Under the pieces are notes generated by a model, which was not told the origin of the DNA, did not search any database, and worked only from the letters and a program-made list of their open reading frames with translations. This document shows, in pieces, positions 41,410 to 47,254 of a DNA stretch of 47,254 nt. How positions within the stretch are numbered: position 1 is the first letter of the stretch; each line of letters begins with the position of its first letter. The DNA is taken from the NCBI GenBank assembly GCA_000310025.1, contig FN648499.1:1936-49189 (forward strand), in the 5' to 3' direction. This DNA is from Ectocarpus siliculosus. Taxonomy: Eukaryota; Sar; Phaeophyceae; Ectocarpales; Ectocarpaceae. The position numbers were made by a program, and so were the translations under genes.

Positions 41410-41864
41410 TTAGGTTAGGCATTCTATTGCCATCAGTAGAAGACATCATGAAGAGGGGCCGTGCGTGCTGGCACGTTCAGGTTTGCTACTGGAGCTCAAA
41501 TATAGCAGGTCGCAGCAGCGTTGAAAACAGTCCGAAATCTGCGCCGGAACCAAGCGGCATCCAACATTTGTCACAGCCGTGCTCGCCGCCACGGACAACA
41601 ATCTCCTGAACTGCTGGTTTACAGCAGTAGCTGATGCCAATAAAAAGCTACTGCTGGCACCCGTTCAGGGGTTTACGGTCCGTGGCGTGGAGCACGGCTG
41701 TGACCAATATTGGATGCCGCTTGGTTCCGGCGCAGATTTCGGACTGTTCTCAAGGCTGCTGCGACCTTCGATGTTTCAGCTCCAGTAGCAAACCTGAACG
41801 TGCCATCGCGCACTACGCCTCTCCATGGTGTCTTCTACTGACGACAGTAGAATGCCTAACCTAA
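41410..41864. repeat. 455-bp foldback (long inverted repeat) element
   Basis: The two arms, about 41410-41632 and 41642-41864, are near-perfect reverse complements. They start TTAGGTTAGGCATTCT and end AGAATGCCTAACCTAA. The centre (~41637) has only a short loop between CAGCAGTAGCT and AGCTACTGCTG. There is no coding capacity. If transcribed it would give one long hairpin RNA. Possible natures are a foldback/MITE-type transposon or a small-RNA precursor. Confidence 0.92.
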
Positions 41865-42244
41865 GCCTGGCGGGAAGGTTGTTTCTTTCGTTGTATAGGA
41901 TTAACATATGGATGGTAGGAAAAAGAGCCAGCGTCAATACCTCTCTTCTAAACGATCCAGCATGGAATTGTATTTTCACGGAAATTTCACGGGTGTCTGT
42001 GTCTCGTTTCTTTCATGGGAGGAGTCCTACTAAAAAGTAGTATCGTTTCATCCAATGGCATGGGCCCCATTGGACGTTGCTCAGGACGCCCAGCATTCGA
42101 CCGTCACGCTTGGAAATTGACTTCTTATTGTCGGGTGCACTGGCGGTGGCGGCTGCGTCCGCGCTTTGCAACATGGTCCATATTTCTGTGTACGTTCGCC
42201 CGGTTGTCCAAAGTGAGTTGGCAAGTGAAGCCGCGAGCTGAGTA
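41865..42244. other. Unassigned stretch
   Basis: Nothing recognised between the foldback and SINE-like copy 6. Confidence 0.4.
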
Positions 42245-42862
42245 GAGTGGGGAGGGGGGGGTGTACTCATAGTCGTGCATGCCGTAGTCGTTAGACCATT
42301 GACCTCGCATCCCTACAAAGCCGGGACGGAGCACGCGGGGTTATCACCGGACCAGGCTCTCACATCACCAAGCGCGAAGCGCCGTGAGGTATTCGGCGAG
42401 TCGCATGATAGTTGCGCTGCATCCTGCTAAGGGTGTTCGGCATCTTGTGCTTACTTCCTTGCGTACGGATGACAGCTGCGTATGACTTAGTTTATTTTCT
42501 GGTGCTTTCACTTCCAGAGACAGTTGTAAGAACTGTGTAACTGCCTCGAGGGTGCTCGACTAACTGAACACGACGTGCGACTATCCCTCTTGCGTGGAAT
42601 GAGGGTTCTCGACCCCGCACAACGGTATCTACTCGACAACTATTCATGGGTACCGCAAAAAAACAAACCAAAGGCAACAAAAAAAGCGGTAACCTGGTTG
42701 CCGAGCTCATGAAGTGATCGGCCTGTTATACAACATCGCTGCCAACCGACGAAAACCCAACCCCGATGGAAAACGCCGGGGGGGCGGCTTGTCCTACAAC
42801 GTCGTTGCCAAGTGACGAAAACCCGACCCCGGTGGCAAACACCGGGGGGGGAGTGGGGAGGG
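42245..42862 (+). repeat. SINE-like element copy 6, full length, 12-bp G-rich target duplication
   Basis: The element (42261-42844) is bounded by GAGTGGGGAGGG at 42245-42256 and 42851-42862. It shows the tRNA-like head, the common body, the GGTTACCG-type inverted repeat (diverged) and two tandem terminal modules (each with CAACRTCGYTGCCAA...GACGAAAACCC), as in copy 1. It is more diverged than copies 1-3. Confidence 0.85.
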
Positions 42863-44430
42863 CGGAGTTGAAAACGGTCGTTATGTGTTTTGTGGAGACA
42901 TGCACACAACACACCAGCAGCGGTTTCTCCCGGAGTACAAAGGAAATTGACCACAACGGGGTCTGCAGGCGACTGCTACTATAGCTAGCTGCTGTGTGCG
43001 CGTGCCGCACTTGCATGGCGTTTTCATATAGAAGACACGGTGTAACGATACGATATCCAATCTCAAGTTCAAATTTCTTCGCTCGTTTTTTGCAAATACT
43101 CCACCTGTACTGCGTGTTGTACCAAAGTTCAAATTGCAGTAGAACCGCAGGACACACAGCAAGCAAAATCCACGCCTTCTATCACCGCTGGGGTGTCCAA
43201 ACATAAGCACGCTTGATCCGACAGCCCATGGGTATGCCAACTGCCATGCTTGTACATTTGTTGCGCCGTTTCTTTTTTTGTATCAGGCGTGCAACGCACT
43301 GATGACACAGAACAGATGAAATTGTGAAACCAACTTTTGAATGAACAACCTGTTTCTTCTCCACTATACGATATACTGGTGCCAAACAATATATCATTGT
43401 CACAAGGAACAGGTCAGATAACTTGCAGTCCACGCGGACACACAACCGAACCCACCATCCCACCTCCCTCATCATCCCTCTAGCTCGGCAACAGAAGCAA
43501 TATTCAACACGGATCCCGAAACGCTACGTTTGCAGGTACGGTCTCAGCAAGCTGATGAACGGCGAACATGCTGCCTAGCCTACGGCAGTGAACTACAGTA
43601 ATATAGGCGTCGAAAACATGTGTGCTAGGCCATAAGGTGATAGAGGTAAAGTAGGTTTGTCTGTGAGAACAGCCGAGGTATGTATGCTGGGTGTCTTTGG
43701 TCGATGCTGTCAATCACGTGCGCAATTCGGGACCTCCCGACCATTTCATTGGGTGGGGTAAAAAACACGCATGTTCACCAAATCCCTGCATTCGGTGCCG
43801 CAATAGTGGTCGATACTCCTACTCGTGTACTTTGTAACAACTACAGGGATTCCGATGCACATCCTTGCCGCCCAAATTGTTACAGAACCAATTACATGAC
43901 CGTACAAAAAAACACCGTGCAAAGCTCGCTGCCCCGTTAATTCTTGTTGGTCGAGTCTCGGACGGTTTCTTACAGATCGTTAATTTCAGAAAAAAAAGTG
44001 TTCAATGTTTTTTTTCGGACAAAAAACGTTTTGAGAAATTTCACTATTCCGGCTGAACATTTTTTATTTCACGGTTCGTTCGAAGCTGCCATGCGTTCGG
44101 TTCTTTCAGTTGCCTCCTTAGAGTTATCGACGTTATATTTGACGGACGGATTTATGCACTGCTGCTGTATGCCCAAGTGACGGAGAGTAGTATAGCCGTG
44201 TCTGTGCAATGTGTGTCTGTATCTATGTATGTATGTATATTTGTATACATTAATATGTGTCTCTTTGGCAATCAATGTGTCCTGTCTTTCGCTGTGGGGC
44301 TGGCTTCGTGTTCGGGTTCAAGGTCGTCTACAAAAACAACGTCTCTTTCACAGCCATTTTTTTCGAATCAATATCGACATATCGACCAACGCGTGCAGCT
44401 TGGGACTGAGTAGCCTTCGCTTACATCTGA
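42863..44430. other. Unassigned stretch
   Basis: No gene or repeat supported. A GTAT-rich microsatellite lies at about 44222-44240. Confidence 0.4.
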
Positions 44431-44463
44431 GGACGGGGGGGGGCGGATAAGCCCCCCCCGTCC
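44431..44463. other. Strong G/C hairpin
   Basis: GGACGGGGGGGG and CCCCCCCCGTCC form a perfect 12-bp stem around a ~9-nt loop (GCGGATAAG). The G run could also join a quadruplex. Its function is unknown, and the following 44464-45440 holds no recognised gene. Confidence 0.8.
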
Positions 44464-45443
44464 AAGATCCTTGTGCACGTGTAGACAATCATGCGCCAGC
44501 TTCATCGAGCCCTGAGAGACCAGAACCGGGTCGCTGTGAGCGCAGCGGCAGGATCAGGCCCTTCATTCTAGGCAAGACGCTAGCGTCGAATTTCGGTTGG
44601 TCCGCGTTGGAGCTCCAATGCGCGCCTCCTCTTCGCGGTGTCCCCCAGAAATGTCTTTCCACCGCGGCCCGCCCGTTGCGGGGCCGAATAATCGCGGGGC
44701 TCTAGCGCTGCACCACCGCCAAGTGCGCCCAGATCGGGCGATTTCCCCCTGCATCCCGGACGGTCTACGCCAGGCTGTTTACCCAAAAAATATTCGCGAC
44801 TCCTATTGGACGACGTTCGGCGTAGAACGTCAACGTCAAGTGACATGATCACCCATTCGTTCTCGGCGGGTGGGATCTTCTTCTCAAGACGCAAAGCTTA
44901 ACATTCCACCGTGAACATTACAACGTGGGAATATCTCGAACGAGCAGTCTTTCTGTGCGTGTTCTTATTTTTCATAATAATTATTAGTGAAGCACACTCA
45001 GCACCAACACGCGTAAGTAACTCCCGGCAGGAAACCTTCTCCTCCTCACTCAGTCAACAGTCAGTATCTGTCGCAGTAGTCTACACAAGCTTAGCATCTA
45101 GGCTCGGAGTAAATACATACACACATGCACGTTTCATGACGAACTCCTACCCAAGACTTTTAGGTAGACCTGAAATTTGGGGTGCATACGTTCGTACGCT
45201 GTAGTGTGTTCGATGGTTGAGAACGATTCGTCTTCGATTGATTGTTGAACACGGTATTTCTTGTGTCCTTTGAAAACCAAAAAAAAAAGACGATACGTAC
45301 ATGCCGTCTCCTACTGACCCGGACAGCACAGTTCACCCAGACTTTTCATTCGCACGCCACCATATCATTGCACGATGCATGAACGCAACAATTACGCGTG
45401 CTTCTTCTCCATCCATCCATGAGAGAGAACATTCAACCATTTA
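44464..45443. other. Unassigned stretch
   Basis: GC-rich to ~44830, then AT-richer. No coherent ORF, RNA gene or repeat seen. Confidence 0.4.
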
Positions 45444-45590
45444 CAGTGGGGGCTACGGTTTAAGAGAGGGGTGTGCGTGATCCAGAAGCCCTCTCTTAAA
45501 CACGACCTTCTCTTAATCCGATTTAAGAGAGGTTTAAACAGAACTTTCGGTTCAAGAGAAAACCTCTCTTAAACCGAATATATGGCTTTT
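45444..45590. repeat. Left terminal repeat with multiple TTTAAGAGAGG motifs
   Basis: GTTTAAGAGAGG or its complement occurs about five to six times (first near 45459, last near 45575), so the end can fold into several alternative stems. Subterminal repeats of this kind commonly bind transposase. Confidence 0.7.
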
Positions 45591-45917
45591 AACAGGGTCT
45601 AACTTGATCGAAGTGATGAAACGTTTTTTTAATTTGTGATCCACAATATTTTCGTGCGTTAGAGGGCCCTCATTCAGCGTGATCCCTCCTTATTGTTGTG
45701 TACGAAGCAAACAGCAGTAGCAAAGAACCGATGTAATTCCAAGATGTACAGCAGCAGTGTATATCATAGGACAGCTGCCAACAGAACACAGAGACGTAAG
45801 CATCACACCCACAAACAACTGAAGACCCGTGACTCAAGCACCTACAGCAGTACAAGTAGTGCACCCTACCCTTAAAAAAATCATCCTGTTGGCAGCCTCT
45901 CTCTTCTGCAACTAACT

Positions 45918-46916
45918 TTACATGAAGTCTGCCATGCATGTTTGCTTCGTTTTCCTTGACCCAGCCTCGCTCATCCAGGCTAACTTCGCCTTGCGAAGAT
46001 GGTACGCTACCCCGGCCATGCTGCACCTCTCTGCTATTTCTTCGAGGTCCCCGAACTGCCTAGATACGTCAGCGTATGGAGGCGGACGAGGAGAGACCAG
46101 GGGCTGCGTACACTGGCCCTCGTCTCCCGCCGAAGAGTCGGCCTCGTCGTCGTCCGAGTCTAGGTTCAGTTGGTCTAAGTTTAGTTGGGCAAGCGACTCC
46201 TCACAAAGATCGTCCTTCAGATTTGCAATAATGGCCTCCGCCACGTCCGCTTTCTCCTCTACACCCAACCATGTCTGCACGGCTTCCATGGAAGCCTGGG
46301 TTGGCGCTGCGCCAGGTGCCAACCCCAGACCCTTAAGTGCCTCGCCAAGGTCTTCATCGAGAGTTGTCTTCTTCGCCTCCAGAGAAAGACGCTGCACCAA
46401 GTCCGTCAGCTAGTCGAGATTCTCCTTCTTGTTGGGGATATTCTTTCCCACATCCTGGTCGAGGTCCGCGTGCACCGCTGGAGGAAGGATGTCACATTTC
46501 CTCCAGCACCTTGTAAACAAAGAATAGCCAAGTACGCGGGAAGGAGAAAAGAACATGCACGGTGAAAATAAAACAGAACGAGCTGTACAACTTGTGAAAA
46601 AAAACGCTTCTTCAAATACAAACAAAAGGTGCACGATGATGGCATTAGTGAACAATATTTCGTCAACCTATAATATACGCACACACCTCTTGATTGTCTC
46701 CGCCGACACTTCCTTCCACGCCTCGAGGCCTAGCTCAGCTGCGTCCAGGATGTGAGGCTGCCCTCCTTCCGCGAGCCATCTCGTTGTCGCTAAGCGGGTC
46801 AGGCACACCGCACAGTCCATGAAGGTAGCCTCCGCAGACACGGCATGTGTGGTTCGTAAACTGTGGGAGGGCCGGTGTGGTCCGGCGTTGCCACGCAGCG
46901 AGAACCCGCGGCGCAA
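45918..46916 (-). pseudogene. C-terminal fragment of a Tigger/pogo-type transposase with one intron
   Basis: Exon 1 (46916-46687) ends with HILDAAELGLEAWKEVSAET followed by IKR, the pattern seen where DDE_1 (Tigger/Jerky/pogo) transposases read LDA...AW..V..ETI..C. A 177-bp GT-AG intron (46686-46510) then joins to CWRKCDILPPA, restoring the expected ETIxxCWRK motif. Exon 2 continues through KNIPNKKENLD, a TAG at 46412-46410, then LTDLVQRLSLEAKKTTLDED and an acidic tail (WLGVEEKADVAEAI, NLDSDDDEADSSAGDEG), ending in a helix like the Tigger C-terminus. The HTH DNA-binding part and the catalytic DDD region are missing. It could not catalyse transposition. Confidence 0.6.
46510..46686 (-). other. 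GT-AG intron in the transposase fragment
   Basis: The donor is AAGAG/GTGTGCGTAT and the acceptor TTGTTTACAAG/GTGCTGG. Splicing joins the two halves of the conserved ETI-x-x-CWRK motif in frame, which is good evidence that the intron is real. Confidence 0.6.
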
Positions 46917-47027
46917 GGCATCCGTGGGAGCCGTTTGTCTCGCTAGCTATGTATGTATGTGATGACACTACTGTAGCTGCAGTGTTGGGGGGCAGCTGGT
47001 GGGCTACAGGTTGGGGGGGGGGGGGGG

Positions 47028-47147
47028 GCAGGTTCGGTTTAAGAGAATCGGGGTTCGATTTAAGAGAGGGGTGTGTCTGGCTATTTTGACCTCTCTTAAA
47101 AAGGGAATTTTTTTAAACTGGGCTCTTTTAAACCGAAACCCCCCCTG
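47028..47147. repeat. Right terminal repeat of the pogo/Tigger-like element
   Basis: It contains GGTTTAAGAGAATC, GATTTAAGAGAGG, CCTCTCTTAAA and CTCTTTTAAACCG, mirroring the left end. A long G run (47013-47028) precedes it. Bases after ~47100 show many stretched homopolymers. Confidence 0.6.
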
Positions 47148-47254
47148 GACGGGAACTGAAAATTTGGGGGTCCCCCAGGAAATTAATGTTTTAAAGGGGG
47201 AAGCGGAGGGGCCCCCCCTTTTTACATGACAACAAAAAATTGATTTCCCAAAAA
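47148..47254. other. Window end, low-quality-looking sequence
   Basis: Homopolymer-rich; nothing recognised. Confidence 0.4.

Larger units (their letters stand above)
45444..47147 (-). mobile_element. Pogo/Tigger-like DNA transposon, internally deleted
   Basis: The left end after TA (45442-45443) begins CAGTGGGGGCTACGGTTTAA, and the right end, read inward from 47147, begins CAGGGGGGGTTTCGGTTTAA; about 21 of 25 positions agree. Both ends carry further TTTAAGAGAGG motifs in either orientation (about 45465-45580 and 47035-47130). CAGTG termini, a TA target and AAGAGAGG-type repeats fit the pogo/Tigger group. The interior encodes only the C-terminus of a transposase. TA is not seen at the right edge, but that sequence looks unreliable. 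Confidence 0.6.

Noticed and set aside
44464-44900. Possible rRNA or structured RNA gene
   Set aside because: GC-rich with a hairpin in front, but no recognisable rRNA signature sequence.

Overview
The window is repeat-dense eukaryotic nuclear DNA with no convincing host gene. The content points to a eukaryote: tyrosine-recombinase (DIRS-type) retrotransposons, a copia-type Gag inside LTRs, a pogo/Tigger-class transposase fragment with a GT-AG intron, a SINE-like family and several satellites. The GC-rich base composition and the Gln/Ala-rich proteins would suit a photosynthetic stramenopile such as a brown alga, but that is only a guess. A 100-base N gap lies at 32113-32212, and the sequence just after it, like the last ~150 bases of the window, looks like low-quality consensus.

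Layout. 1-5972: a DIRS-like element on the + strand with split direct repeats (A1, genes, B1, A2, B2). It carries a 17-copy hairpin minisatellite, a Gag with a CCCH finger and a catalytically complete tyrosine recombinase (YR), but no reverse transcriptase. Gag and YR share one frame, separated by a single TAG followed by a hairpin. 5973-9491: a degraded Gag-only LTR element on the - strand. 9529-11330: a relic of another DIRS-type repeat and diverged repeats. 11370-21400: a degenerate ~105-bp satellite, split by a SINE-like copy that is itself split by a Gag-only LTR retrotransposon (12937-17760, identical target duplications GAGGT), which contains another SINE-like copy. 21418-22370: four 236-bp tandem repeats. 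23972-31673: DIRS-related relics and then a large DIRS-like Gag-RT-RNase H-YR element on the - strand, with split direct repeats expanded by a 517-bp tandem duplication and with several stop codons and frameshifts.

31690-47254: more SINE-like copies, a 73-bp tandem array, a ~110-bp satellite around a GTTCGAGCG core, a 455-bp near-perfect foldback (41410-41864), a strong G/C hairpin at 44431-44463, and a pogo/Tigger-like element (45444-~47147) with TTTAAGAGAG terminal repeats and only the C-terminal end of a transposase.

The elements explain one another. Paralogous empty sites within the window confirm the LTR insertion and show that the SINE-like family goes into poly(C)/poly(G) tracts. The two DIRS-like Gags share the same CX8CX4CX3H finger, which shows that a TAG in the second element interrupts a real domain. 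The most unusual items are the RT-less Gag-TAG-YR element with a readthrough-like stop context, and the homopolymer-targeting SINE-like family.
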